The translations under genes were made by a program, and so were the position numbers. 64,000 nt of DNA from Parachlamydiales bacterium (lineage in GTDB: Bacteria > Chlamydiota > Chlamydiia > Chlamydiales > JABDDJ01). Of this stretch, positions 28,023-35,657 are shown piece by piece. The DNA lies in the NCBI GenBank assembly GCA_041671045.1, contig JBAZCF010000001.1, positions 62,001 to 126,000 on the forward strand. Direction: 5' to 3'. The notes under the pieces are model-generated. The model searched no databases and had not been told where the DNA came from. It saw only the letters and a program-made list of their open reading frames with translations. How positions within the stretch are numbered: position 1 is the first letter of the stretch; the number at the start of each line of letters is the position of its first letter.

Positions 28023-28041
28023 ATCGAGTGCTCAACTCGCC

Positions 28042-28094
28042 CGGTTTAAGGACTGAAGGATTTCTGAAGCGGAAGCTTTGTACTAAACCGTTTT
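28042..28094 (+). terminator. Probable terminator after the dnaE operon
   Basis: CGGTTTA and its complement TAAACCG are separated by 35 bases that hold smaller inverted repeats (CTGAAGG, TTTCTGAAG). They are followed by TTTT. The long loop makes this less certain than the others. Confidence 0.45.
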
Positions 28095-28110
28095 GAAACC
28101 CTGTTGTCTC

Positions 28111-28139
28111 TTGACATCAAGGCAGTTGTATTTTAAAGT
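28111..28139 (+). promoter_or_regulatory. Putative promoter of the TPR/LptE/rsbW genes
   Basis: A consensus -35 TTGACA lies 17 bp before TAAAGT, 26 bp upstream of the ATG at 28165. It follows a probable terminator, so a new transcript plausibly starts here. Confidence 0.6.
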
Positions 28140-28164
28140 TTTAAGCTTCAGCTTGAGGTTGCCC

Positions 28165-29190
28165 ATGAGATATTTCACATTACTAATAATTATTATATCA
28201 TCTTGTATTCTGCCTTTGGACGCAGGCGTAAAATGGAAAGACGGACGGTGGATCGACACAGCCGAAAATCCGTCATTATACTCCGACGAACACTATAAGA
28301 TTGCATGCGAAGAATTTAACTGCGGAAAGTGGAAAGATGCCGCAAAACACTTTAGAATTATCACCTGCAATTATGCAAACAGCGAATATGGCCCGAATGC
28401 CGCCTTTTTCCTCGGTATCTGTGAATTCCACTTGTGTGAGTATGAAGATGCAAATAAGGCCTTAAATTGCTATCTGCGTCATCGAACAGATTCCACACAC
28501 TTTTTTGAAGCCATAGAATATAAATTCTGCATTGCTGATATCTATGCTAATGGGCATAAACGCCGCCTATTCTGCTACAACACTCTCCCAAAGCTTGTTC
28601 CAGGCTACTCCTATGCCATAGAAGTCTATGATGAGATTATTTTTGCCCTACCTAACCACGAAATGGCAGCACAGGCTCTCTTTTCTAAAGCTACCCTGCT
28701 CGCTTGGTTAGGAAACTACCGCGAATCGGTAGATACATATCAAGTTTTTCTCCGACGATTCCCAAAGCATAGCTTAGCGCCCGAATGCTACGTGAATATC
28801 ATCAATAACTATCTTTGGATGGCTCAAACTGAATACCAAAATCCCGATTTACTTTCCTTTGCACAGCTGACCTATATTAAATTTGCCAAAGTATTTCCAC
28901 GCGATGAGAACCTCCCCGTTGCTCAAGCCCTAGTGATGGATGTAAAAGAAACCTACGCCTCCGGTTTTTATGAGCTAGGTAGATATTACGAAAGAAGCGG
29001 CTGGGACCGTGCCGCTGCTATCTATTATAATGCTTGCGCAGAGCAATTCCCTGATACTAATATTGCTGCCCGTAGTCGTGATAAGTTAGCCTACTTAGGA
29101 TGGCTATTACCACCCGCTGCGACGGCTAAAGTTTCAGCTGAAATAGAAGATAACTCTAATTGTATTCCTTCTGATATTGAGTTCGACTGA
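28165..29190 (+). CDS. TPR-containing exported protein, BamD-like
   Basis: This 341-residue protein takes the ATG at 28165. The frame is open further upstream from a TTG, but GAGG lies just before this ATG, and only this start gives a clean signal peptide (MRYFTLLIIIISS..LPLDAG). The mature part consists of tetratricopeptide-like helical pairs (CGKWKDAAKHFRIIT, GNYRESVDTYQVFLRRFP, SGWDRAAAIYYNA), as in BamD/YfiO outer-membrane assembly lipoproteins, though no lipobox is evident. It overlaps the LptE-like gene by one base (TGATG), suggesting envelope biogenesis. Corresponds in place to the conserved chlamydial gene two after dnaE. Confidence 0.75.
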   Translation: MRYFTLLIIIISSCILPLDAGVKWKDGRWIDTAENPSLYSDEHYKIACEEFNCGKWKDAAKHFRIITCNYANSEYGPNAAFFLGICEFHLCEYEDANKALNCYLRHRTDSTHFFEAIEYKFCIADIYANGHKRRLFCYNTLPKLVPGYSYAIEVYDEIIFALPNHEMAAQALFSKATLLAWLGNYRESVDTYQVFLRRFPKHSLAPECYVNIINNYLWMAQTEYQNPDLLSFAQLTYIKFAKVFPRDENLPVAQALVMDVKETYASGFYELGRYYERSGWDRAAAIYYNACAEQFPDTNIAARSRDKLAYLGWLLPPAATAKVSAEIEDNSNCIPSDIEFD

Positions 29191-29768
29191 TGCAAAAAGG
29201 GGGCGTAAGCATACTTTTGGTTTTGCTTTTTGGCTTGGCAGTCTCTTGCGGATATAAAGCAGGCGCCGGCGGGAGCAGCCCCTCTATGACTCTAAGTATT
29301 CCTCTAATTGAAGGGGATAAAGATGGACTTTTTACAACATCCATCATTCGTGAAGTCACCTCACGTACCCAATTTAAGTACTATCCTGACAATCCGCAAA
29401 CAGTTCTTGCAATTAGAATATTGGATCTCGATGATGAAAATGTCGGATTCCGCTATGATCGAAAACGAAGCGGAAAATTAAGGCATAACATTATTCCTGT
29501 AGAGACGCGCATTGCAGTTCAGGTGGAAATGACCCTCTATCGTGCATGCGACAATGCTCCTCTTCTGGGGCCTCTACTGGTAGAAGCAGCTGTAGACTTT
29601 GACCATGAATATTACCCTAACCGCGATGCAGTCAATGTGTTTTCGTTAGGCCAGCTTACTGATTATGATGCAGCCCGTGATGCTTCCATTTTCCCGCTGA
29701 GTAGAGAGTTAGCACGTAGGATAGCAGACCGTTTGATCTTTTGTGCATCAGACTTATGCTGCGAATAA
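29190..29768 (+). CDS. LptE-like LPS-assembly lipoprotein
   Basis: This 192-residue protein has a lipoprotein signal peptide ending LAVSCG, so C20 is the probable lipid site. The body matches the LptE/RlpB pattern: SIPLIEGDKDGLFTTSIIREV, then a run of beta strands (VLAIRILDLDDENVGFRYD; ETRIAVQVEMTLYRA) and a C-terminal helix with SRELARRIADRLI. LptE plugs the LptD outer-membrane channel and helps insert lipopolysaccharide. It is translationally coupled to the TPR gene and is followed by rsbW after 26 bp. Family call is moderately sure, as LptE diverges fast. Confidence 0.75.
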   Translation: MQKGGVSILLVLLFGLAVSCGYKAGAGGSSPSMTLSIPLIEGDKDGLFTTSIIREVTSRTQFKYYPDNPQTVLAIRILDLDDENVGFRYDRKRSGKLRHNIIPVETRIAVQVEMTLYRACDNAPLLGPLLVEAAVDFDHEYYPNRDAVNVFSLGQLTDYDAARDASIFPLSRELARRIADRLIFCASDLCCE

Positions 29769-29794
29769 TTTTATAGTGAGGTTTCTCCCTTAGG

Positions 29795-30196
29795 ATGAAA
29801 TCCTTTCAAGCAAACTTAGATTCATTGTATTCCATGCTGGATTACGCACGGACCTGTATTGCTTTACATGCAGTCTCGGAAGAAGACATCTCCAAGATAG
29901 AGCTGGCTCTAGAAGAAGCCTTGGTCAATGTGATTTATTACGCCTATCCTGATGAAAAAGGGGAAATACTTCTGGAATGTGTATTTACTTCAGATAAGCC
30001 GGCTACTTTAAAAATTCAAATTCAAGATTATGGTATTCCCTTTAATCCTCTTGAATACTCAAAAAATCATACGGACAAAGAGACTCTTGGTGGACACGGT
30101 ATTAATTACATTAAACAAATTATGGATAATGTAATTTATAAACGTGAAAACAATTCCAATTTACTTATTCTAGAAAAGAAGTTGATTTTTAAATAG
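29795..30196 (+). CDS. rsbW: Anti-sigma factor serine kinase RsbW-like
   Basis: This 133-residue GHKL ATPase-fold protein shows the N box (ALEEALVNVIYYAY, residues 33-46), the G1 box (QDYGIPFNP) and the G2 box (GGHGINYIKQIMD). RsbW proteins bind sigma factors and phosphorylate STAS-domain anti-anti-sigma proteins; chlamydiae use such a partner-switch module. The gene lies directly after the LptE-like gene, the same order as in Chlamydia. No partner gene is adjacent in this window. Confidence 0.9.
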   Translation: MKSFQANLDSLYSMLDYARTCIALHAVSEEDISKIELALEEALVNVIYYAYPDEKGEILLECVFTSDKPATLKIQIQDYGIPFNPLEYSKNHTDKETLGGHGINYIKQIMDNVIYKRENNSNLLILEKKLIFK

Positions 30197-30236
30197 ATTG
30201 ATGTTAAAATTTACTCTTTTAATTAAAAGAGTTATT

Positions 30237-30806
30237 ATGTCTGTCAATCTATCTATTACTTATAACAATACACTAATAAATTCAACAAAAGAGTTCGTTG
30301 AAAATTTGGTCGAAAGGTATACCGAGATATTTAAAAGATCTAAAATAGAGACAAATGAGAATCTACTGAATGTTAGAGTCGGAGGTATAGTTCTTAATGC
30401 AGCTTCCTTTGCTGTGTATCACTATTTTCCCGCCCTTAAGATTGGCTGTATAGTCGCGTCTATATTTTTGGAATTTATAATTAGTCCTTACACTCTAGAG
30501 GGTGCCAAACGCGTCTTTAATAAAGTAACAGAAGATTCAAAAGTTTATAATTGTATTAAGCACAGTGCGATTGCTATCTACTGTATAGCGACACATCAAT
30601 ATGACCGTAAAGATGATTCAGAACTTCTAATTATGGCGTTTATTGGAGCGCCTATATGTATAGGTTTTACGGTATATGCCGCAGGTGCGTACCCTGCATA
30701 TAAAGTCACGGCTTTAATTTTTGCAGGTGCTTTTTCTTTTGTGGGGTCATGTGCAGGTATTGAATATCTGAATAGAAAATTTAATTGGTGGCAAAACAAA
30801 ACATAA
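30237..30806 (+). CDS. Hypothetical membrane protein, Inc-like hydrophobic profile
   Basis: This 189-residue protein takes the ATG at 30237 (preceded by AAAAGAG), not the in-frame start at 30198, which nearly abuts rsbW. It has one paired hydrophobic region at about 47-85 and a second at about 125-170, each long enough for two helices, with short polar ends. Bilobed hydrophobic domains of this sort are typical of chlamydial inclusion-membrane proteins, but any small integral membrane protein would also fit. I recognise no family. It does not occupy this place in Chlamydia. Confidence 0.6.
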   Translation: MSVNLSITYNNTLINSTKEFVENLVERYTEIFKRSKIETNENLLNVRVGGIVLNAASFAVYHYFPALKIGCIVASIFLEFIISPYTLEGAKRVFNKVTEDSKVYNCIKHSAIAIYCIATHQYDRKDDSELLIMAFIGAPICIGFTVYAAGAYPAYKVTALIFAGAFSFVGSCAGIEYLNRKFNWWQNKT

Positions 30807-30830
30807 ATTCTATTTCACGAAACGAAACAT

Positions 30831-30946
30831 CTCCTAGTAGAGGAGTGCGGCGAACTTGTCGCCGCTTTCCCAGCCCTCGACTCGTCGAGGGCATGTTACG
30901 CAATATATATTCCCATGTTATATGTTCCTCGCTAAGTCGAGGACCA
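30831..30946. repeat. Cluster of four hairpins, possible dispersed repeat or terminator array
   Basis: Four inverted repeats are packed in 116 bp: CTCCT/AGGAG (30831-30845), GCGGCGA/TCGCCGC (30847-30865), CCCTCGAC/GTCGAGGG (30874-30891), and a GTTCCTCG/CGAGGAC stem with one bulge (about 30924-30943). It lies between the convergent membrane-protein and collagen-like genes. It may terminate both, but the repeated GTCGAGG and the GC-rich composition suggest a REP-like element. Confidence 0.55.
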
Positions 30947-30961
30947 ACAAGGCAGCGACAA

Positions 30962-31804
30962 CTAATCCAGCTTAACAATTGCGATGGATGCATTTATTGT
31001 AGGTAGTAAAGCACCGGTATTATCAAATACCAAAGTATTTTCCCCCAGATTAATGAGTTGGATAACATCCCCCCCAGTAAAGCTGTTAATAATATTGTTC
31101 GTAATTGTGACATAACTATTTTCAGCCACATTAGACTTGACTCTACTGTTCACTACAACAGTTTGTCCATTCAGCAAAATTCCTGCTGCAATTACGTTAG
31201 TGGAATTCCCTACGACTGTATAAGCGATGGCGTAATCACCTGTTTCCGGAATGTGGATACTTCCATCTTCCATATTATAGATGATATCACCCTTGCTAGC
31301 ACCTAACTGATCAAAAATAATGGGTTGGAAGGAACTGACAGAATCATTAGTTGTTTTATAGAAAGATGTGTAGGCTTCTAATGTTGTTTGACCCTGAGGA
31401 CCTTGTGGGCCTGGCGCACCTTGCGATCCATCCGTTCCAGGCTGACCTTGGATCCCTTGAGGGCCAGGTTCTCCTTGTGGGCCCTGGGGTCCCGGGATGT
31501 TGCTTTCACCAGGTGTACCCTGAGGACCCGGAATGCCGGAGAATCCTTGAGTTCCTTGCGGTCCAGTAGCACCCTGAGGGCCTGTTCCACCTGTAGGTCC
31601 TGACACACCAGGAATTCCTCTAAGGCCGCGCGGACCTGTAAGTCCTTCTGAACCTGGAGGACCTGTTGGGCCAGGAGGGCCGGGAGGGCCAGGGTCTTCA
31701 AGTACATTGATTAATGTGCTTGGGAGCGAATTTTTGGCTTCTATGGAAATAAAAGATGTAGCGAAAAATGCTAAGGCACAAGCAAAAAAATAGATTTTTT
31801 TCAT
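30962..31804 (-). CDS. Collagen-like protein with C1q/BclA-like C-terminal domain
   Basis: This 280-residue protein is read from the ATG at 31804, which gives a clean signal peptide of about 23 residues ending IEA. Residues ~39-140 are about 34 Gly-X-Y triplets rich in GPQ and GPP, with a single break where Asn replaces Gly (GESNIP). The last ~135 residues are beta-rich (GDYAIAYTVVG, GILLNGQTVVV, INLGENTLVFDN) and resemble the C1q/TNF-like trimerisation head of BclA-type collagen proteins. A secreted or surface trimeric fibre is inferred. The nucleotide repeats could recombine or slip. I know of no such gene in Chlamydia at this place. Confidence 0.88.
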   Translation of the reverse strand: MKKIYFFACALAFFATSFISIEAKNSLPSTLINVLEDPGPPGPPGPTGPPGSEGLTGPRGLRGIPGVSGPTGGTGPQGATGPQGTQGFSGIPGPQGTPGESNIPGPQGPQGEPGPQGIQGQPGTDGSQGAPGPQGPQGQTTLEAYTSFYKTTNDSVSSFQPIIFDQLGASKGDIIYNMEDGSIHIPETGDYAIAYTVVGNSTNVIAAGILLNGQTVVVNSRVKSNVAENSYVTITNNIINSFTGGDVIQLINLGENTLVFDNTGALLPTINASIAIVKLD

Positions 31805-31867
31805 GGTTCTTCCCAAGTAAGGGGTTAGAACCATAGTCGTAAGATTTTAGCTAATTTAAATCAATTT

Positions 31868-32287
31868 TTAACCGTAATCTTGCATAAGTTGTTCATTTTC
31901 TTGAATTTCAACAAGAAATTTTTCTAGAACTCTCAAAACAAGTTTTGATGAATTATAAACCCCTGAAGTGGCAAACGCCAATTCAAGTTTAGGTCCTTTG
32001 TCATTGTTAAGTGCTATAAGAGTGTATGTGACAAGTTGATTATTCTGCATTTCAGGAACAATCCAAATGACGAATTGCTCATTAATAAGAGTTATTTTTT
32101 CGAATGTTTCTATGACATTAAAGTATCTTGTTAAGCCTAATGACACATCGGTTGAATTATCATCGAGCAGATCCAATTTCTGTAAGAGTCCTAAGTCCAC
32201 ATGAATAATTCCATCCGGAATCCATTCCATTAGATTTTTAGTATATTCCTTGTAATGCTGTTCTAGAACTTGCAAGTTGTCCATCAT
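31868..32287 (-). CDS. Conserved hypothetical protein, possible secretion chaperone fold
   Basis: This 139-residue acidic protein is read from the ATG at 32287 with AGGAG 8 bp upstream. It has an alpha-beta pattern: an N-terminal helix (NLQVLEQHYKEYTKNL), strands (ITLINEQFVIWIVPEM; LVTYTLIALNND; KLELAFATSG) and a long C-terminal helix (LVLRVLEKFLVEIQENEQL). This resembles class I type III secretion chaperones, though I cannot prove it. It lies between rsbW and dacF, where Chlamydia has one small conserved gene of unknown function, but here it is inverted next to the collagen-like gene. Confidence 0.6.
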   Translation of the reverse strand: MMDNLQVLEQHYKEYTKNLMEWIPDGIIHVDLGLLQKLDLLDDNSTDVSLGLTRYFNVIETFEKITLINEQFVIWIVPEMQNNQLVTYTLIALNNDKGPKLELAFATSGVYNSSKLVLRVLEKFLVEIQENEQLMQDYG

Positions 32288-32423
32288 GGCTTTGTCTCCT
32301 AAATCCCTTAGCAAATTTGAAAGTTATTATCACCAATGAAATAGCAAGTTTTAGGCCAACTTTTTAAGCTGTGTTTATTTTTTGAAGTCGTTACAATTAT
32401 AAGCTAAATTCTCTAGTTTGGGT

Positions 32424-33329
32424 ATGCAGAAAAAAGTAAAAAAATTCCTTTTTGGTGTTCTCATTTTGGCATCGCATTTGCAAGGTGCGCCCCTAAATGT
32501 AGAGGTTAAAGCTGAAGCAGCTATTTTGATGAATGGCCATACAGGGGTCATTTTGTATGAAAAAGAAGCACACCAACGGAACCATCCTGCCAGCACTACA
32601 AAGATTGCGACTGCAATTTTTGCTCTCTTAACTGCCGGCGATAAAATGCACGAGATGATTGCAGCGGATCAGGATTCAGTCGCCTGGGTATCAGTAAAGG
32701 ATAAGAAACAATCGAACTATACTCTGCCAGCCCATTGGCTTGAGCCCGGTTACTCGAATATCGGATTAAAAAAAGGCGAGATCCTTTCTTTACAAGATCT
32801 ACTTTATGGTCTCATGTTAGCTTCAGGAGACGATGCTGCCAATGTCATCGCAAAATTCATCGGCGGGAACGTGGATCAGTTCATGCAAGGTGTCAACGAC
32901 TATCTGAAATCTTTTGGTTGTCATAACACCCATTTTACAAATCCCCATGGACTTTATCATCCGGATCACTATACAACAGCCTATGATTTGGCTTTGATGA
33001 CTAAAGAAGCGCTGAAAAATAAGCAATTCTTGGAACTCGTTAAAACAGTCCGCTATACCAGACCTAAGACGAATATGCAGGAAGCAAGTGTTTGGGTACA
33101 GACAAACGCTCTGTTAAAACCTGGTAAGTACTTTTATCCCTATGCGTTAGGAATCAAAACAGGCTATATCCAGGTCGCACAGAACACTTTTGTTGCTGCA
33201 GCAGAAAAGGACAATCGTCTGCTTATTGCGGTCTTATTGAAGACTAAGAAAGGGGAGATATGTTTTTGGATGCTGTTAAGCTCTTTGAAACAGCTTTTAA
33301 GGAAGAGCAGTTGGAACAAACCTTGCTGA
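32424..33329 (+). CDS. dacF: D-alanyl-D-alanine carboxypeptidase, catalytic part (frame broken)
   Basis: This is the N-terminal part of a DacF/PBP5-type carboxypeptidase, with a signal peptide ending near LQG. It has active-site STTK (S57, K60), a second motif SGD where SGN is usual, and the KTG box in GIKTGY. Up to KKGE (about 33257) it aligns with the family; the last ~23 residues are out of frame and unrelated. The true continuation is in another frame from 33260. An AT duplication (ATATG) at 33258 explains the shift. The enzyme trims peptidoglycan stem peptides. Here it would lack its membrane anchor unless the frame is restored. The start at ATG is chosen over a TTG at 32418. Confidence 0.85.
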   Translation: MQKKVKKFLFGVLILASHLQGAPLNVEVKAEAAILMNGHTGVILYEKEAHQRNHPASTTKIATAIFALLTAGDKMHEMIAADQDSVAWVSVKDKKQSNYTLPAHWLEPGYSNIGLKKGEILSLQDLLYGLMLASGDDAANVIAKFIGGNVDQFMQGVNDYLKSFGCHNTHFTNPHGLYHPDHYTTAYDLALMTKEALKNKQFLELVKTVRYTRPKTNMQEASVWVQTNALLKPGKYFYPYALGIKTGYIQVAQNTFVAAAEKDNRLLIAVLLKTKKGEICFWMLLSSLKQLLRKSSWNKPC

Positions 33330-33694
33330 GCAAAGGACAACAGCCTTTTGTTTTACAGAATGCGAATGCAACAGCTCCTATCACTACCTATTTAGATGAA
33401 GACGTTACCTTCCGTTATTATCCTGCGGAAGAACCTAAACTTACCTGCAAGCTATTATGGGACTCTGTGAGTTTCCCTGTGCGTACAGGACAAAGAGTAG
33501 GGGAGCTGCTGATAGCCAGTTCAGACGGCAGCTACCAGAGACATGTAGAGCTTAAATCTCAAAAAGACGTTCAGGTTGTTTGGTGGAAAAGAATTTCAGG
33601 TATTTTTAGCGAATGGACGCCAATGCAGATGCTTGCGGCCTTGGCTTTTATTGCTGTGTTAACCGTGGGGTTCACGCTTAGGGGCAGACGCTAA
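33260..33694 (+). CDS. DacF C-terminal domain and membrane anchor, shifted frame
   Basis: These 144 codons encode the missing end of DacF. FLDAVKLFETAFKEEQ continues the catalytic domain's last helix. A beta-rich PBP5 C-terminal domain follows, and a terminal hydrophobic anchor (MLAALAFIAVLTVGF) ends LRGRR. It overlaps the upstream frame by 70 bp. It starts at an ATG with GGGGAG only 2 bp before it, so independent start is possible but poorly spaced. Alternatives are a sequencing error, ribosomal frameshifting or a genuine mutation. Its end overlaps the convergent rsmA by 36 bp. Confidence 0.75.
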   Translation: MFLDAVKLFETAFKEEQLEQTLLSKGQQPFVLQNANATAPITTYLDEDVTFRYYPAEEPKLTCKLLWDSVSFPVRTGQRVGELLIASSDGSYQRHVELKSQKDVQVVWWKRISGIFSEWTPMQMLAALAFIAVLTVGFTLRGRR

Positions 33695-34516
33695 AGGAAT
33701 TTCTAAAATTTTGTAAAAAGCTTTCCAATGATCAATAGATAAATTCTCCGGTCTGGATGTAGTGGGCAAACCGATCTTGAAGAGGGCATCCTCTACGAGC
33801 TGACTATCTAAGGTTTCCTTTAGTGACGCTCTCAGCATTTTTCGACGTTGATTGAATGCTTGGTGGACAAGAAAGAAAAATGTCTCTCTATCTATATCCG
33901 CCTGGGGAGTTAAGAGGTCAATGGAAACGACAGCAGAATCTACTTTAGGGGCGGGATAAAAACAGTTCCTGCCTACTTTAAAGCTGTAGGAAGGTTTTCC
34001 ATAATAATTCAAAAATACTGTCAAAGCGCTATATTCATAAGATCCGTGTACGGAGGTCATACGTTTGGCCACCTCGTCTTGTACCATAACATGCACTGAA
34101 GAAAAGATTTCCTTATGCGGCATCAGAAGCCCAAGGATAGGGGAGGTCAAATGATAAGGCAGATTGGCAATCACTTTGGCATTAGGCGGAACATGTTTAA
34201 GCATGTCAAATTTCATGATATCATCTGTAAAGATCTGCAAATCGCCCAATGAAGTTAATCTACTCAAAGCATTGGAAAGGATGGGATCTTTTTCAACTGC
34301 AATGACACGTGCTCCGGCTTCCATAAGGCATTCGGTGAGAGCACCCGGACCTGGTCCGATTTCAAGTACAACATCGCCTTTTTGAACCTTCGCCGTCGTT
34401 ACGATTTTACGCAGGATATTGCCGTCGATCAAGAAATTCTGTGAAAGGTGTTTTTTAGGCCCTGTACTAAGGCTATCTAAAAACTGTTTTAACTCTGTAG
34501 GACGATATATGGGCAT
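33659..34516 (-). CDS. rsmA: 16S rRNA adenine dimethyltransferase (KsgA/RsmA)
   Basis: This 285-residue enzyme dimethylates two adjacent adenines in the 3' hairpin of 16S rRNA during small-subunit maturation. Motif I is LEIGPGPGALTECL, the acidic ribose-binding residue follows in VIAVEKD, and the catalytic motif IV is NLPYH. The N-terminal KKHLSQNFLID is typical. The C-terminal helical domain is complete. It lies 14 bp after the SurA-like gene on the same strand and is likely co-transcribed with it, as SurA and KsgA are in many bacteria. Confidence 0.96.
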   Translation of the reverse strand: MPIYRPTELKQFLDSLSTGPKKHLSQNFLIDGNILRKIVTTAKVQKGDVVLEIGPGPGALTECLMEAGARVIAVEKDPILSNALSRLTSLGDLQIFTDDIMKFDMLKHVPPNAKVIANLPYHLTSPILGLLMPHKEIFSSVHVMVQDEVAKRMTSVHGSYEYSALTVFLNYYGKPSYSFKVGRNCFYPAPKVDSAVVSIDLLTPQADIDRETFFFLVHQAFNQRRKMLRASLKETLDSQLVEDALFKIGLPTTSRPENLSIDHWKAFYKILEIPLASAPKREPHG

Positions 34517-34530
34517 AGAGTGAGGCCGAC

Positions 34531-35589
34531 CTATTGTAAAGTGAACGGCTGGTACTCATCCGCGTTAATATATGTTTGGACGGAGAAGTTTTTGCGTAGT
34601 TTAGTGAAATAGGCTTCTGTTTCAACGCCGGATACTTGAGAAAAGATTTTTTCCTTCAAGGTAACTTCTACTTTATCGAGAGGCTCTGCTCCGGCAGGTT
34701 TCTTTTCTTTCATATAGAATAGGCGTACAACTGCACCTCCGCCGGCTTTGCTTTTTTGTGCAATAGGTACAGAGTAAGTTCCTTGTTCAAGGGAGATCAG
34801 ACTGCCTCTATAAAGTTCGGATACTTCTTTAGGTGTATGTGAGAACTCCTCTGAAATGCTGACGTTCGTCCCTTTTTGAAGGCCTCTTTTGGTAAGTTCA
34901 GCCACAAGGTCATTGAAGGGAACTTGTCCATCGGTCAGGAGGTAGTGAGCCAAGTTGGCTGCTTCAGCGGAGTTAGTCGTATCTTTATCACGGAAAGAGA
35001 TGACACGGTAAGTCCATTTCTCAGGGAGGATGTTTTCAGCGGCATGCGCTTCGTAAGCTTTTCTCACCGCTTGTGGTGTCATGGCGCGTATTGCTTTGGG
35101 ATTGATACGTGCTGACATGACTCTGCGGATAGTGAGATCGCCTTTGACCATGTTCCAAGCTTCATCATATGTTAAGCCTAGCTCATCCAGATTCGCAACA
35201 ATATTAGGTCCAAAAAGGGTTTCTAATTCTTGGCGGATCTCACCGGTCGTTACTTTGATATTGTTTTCTTCCCCATCGGCTAGGACCAGTTCTTTTTCCA
35301 CCAAGTCATTCATAACGTATTTCCAGTTGATTGTGTAAAACTGGTATTTCGCTTCGATAAGATCTTTGAATTGGGGAAACTGGCGATAAAAAACCATGTC
35401 TAGTTTTTTTACCACATCATATAGGGTGACGGCTTTGTTATTGACCTTAGCCAACACAATATTGTGGTAGTGAACGTGCGTAGGGTTTTTCGAAGATGAA
35501 AGTACGCTGGAGTCGGGCAGAGCCTCTACAAGGGTAGGAGAAAGTATACACGATACGGCGGTAAATAGTGCGAAAATAGCTTTTTTCAT
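34531..35589 (-). CDS. SurA-like periplasmic chaperone
   Basis: This 352-residue protein is read from ATG at 35589; a TTG 12 bp upstream is possible. It has a signal peptide of about 24 residues (MKKAIFALFTAVSCILSP..VEA). A SurA_N-type helical domain follows, with the hallmark ILVNDKAI-like LAKVNNKAVTLYDVVKKL and NDLVEKELVLADGEENNI. A degenerate parvulin-type region comes next (FNDLVAELTKRG, GTNVSISEEF). It would chaperone outer-membrane proteins in the periplasm; isomerase activity is uncertain. Being next to rsmA supports the SurA assignment. Cysteine content is low. Confidence 0.75.
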   Translation of the reverse strand: MKKAIFALFTAVSCILSPTLVEALPDSSVLSSSKNPTHVHYHNIVLAKVNNKAVTLYDVVKKLDMVFYRQFPQFKDLIEAKYQFYTINWKYVMNDLVEKELVLADGEENNIKVTTGEIRQELETLFGPNIVANLDELGLTYDEAWNMVKGDLTIRRVMSARINPKAIRAMTPQAVRKAYEAHAAENILPEKWTYRVISFRDKDTTNSAEAANLAHYLLTDGQVPFNDLVAELTKRGLQKGTNVSISEEFSHTPKEVSELYRGSLISLEQGTYSVPIAQKSKAGGGAVVRLFYMKEKKPAGAEPLDKVEVTLKEKIFSQVSGVETEAYFTKLRKNFSVQTYINADEYQPFTLQ

Positions 35590-35657
35590 AGAATTACCCA
35601 ATCCTCACAATGCTGAAAGCATTTAGCATAGACCACTTGCGAAAAAATAGCCATCAT

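Noticed and set aside
28093..28164. A longer N-terminus for the TPR protein starting at TTG 28093.
   Set aside because: It would contain the promoter 28111-28139 and bury the signal peptide; the ATG at 28165 has a ribosome binding site.
30781..31006. Overlapping frames of about 70 codons on both strands across the hairpin cluster.
   Set aside because: They cover inverted repeats and the ends of two real genes, have no start signals, and their composition follows the palindromes.
31351..31707. Several open frames in other frames across the collagen-like repeats.
   Set aside because: They are by-products of the GC-rich Gly-X-Y repeat, have no ribosome binding sites, and the sense frame has a clear signal peptide and domains.
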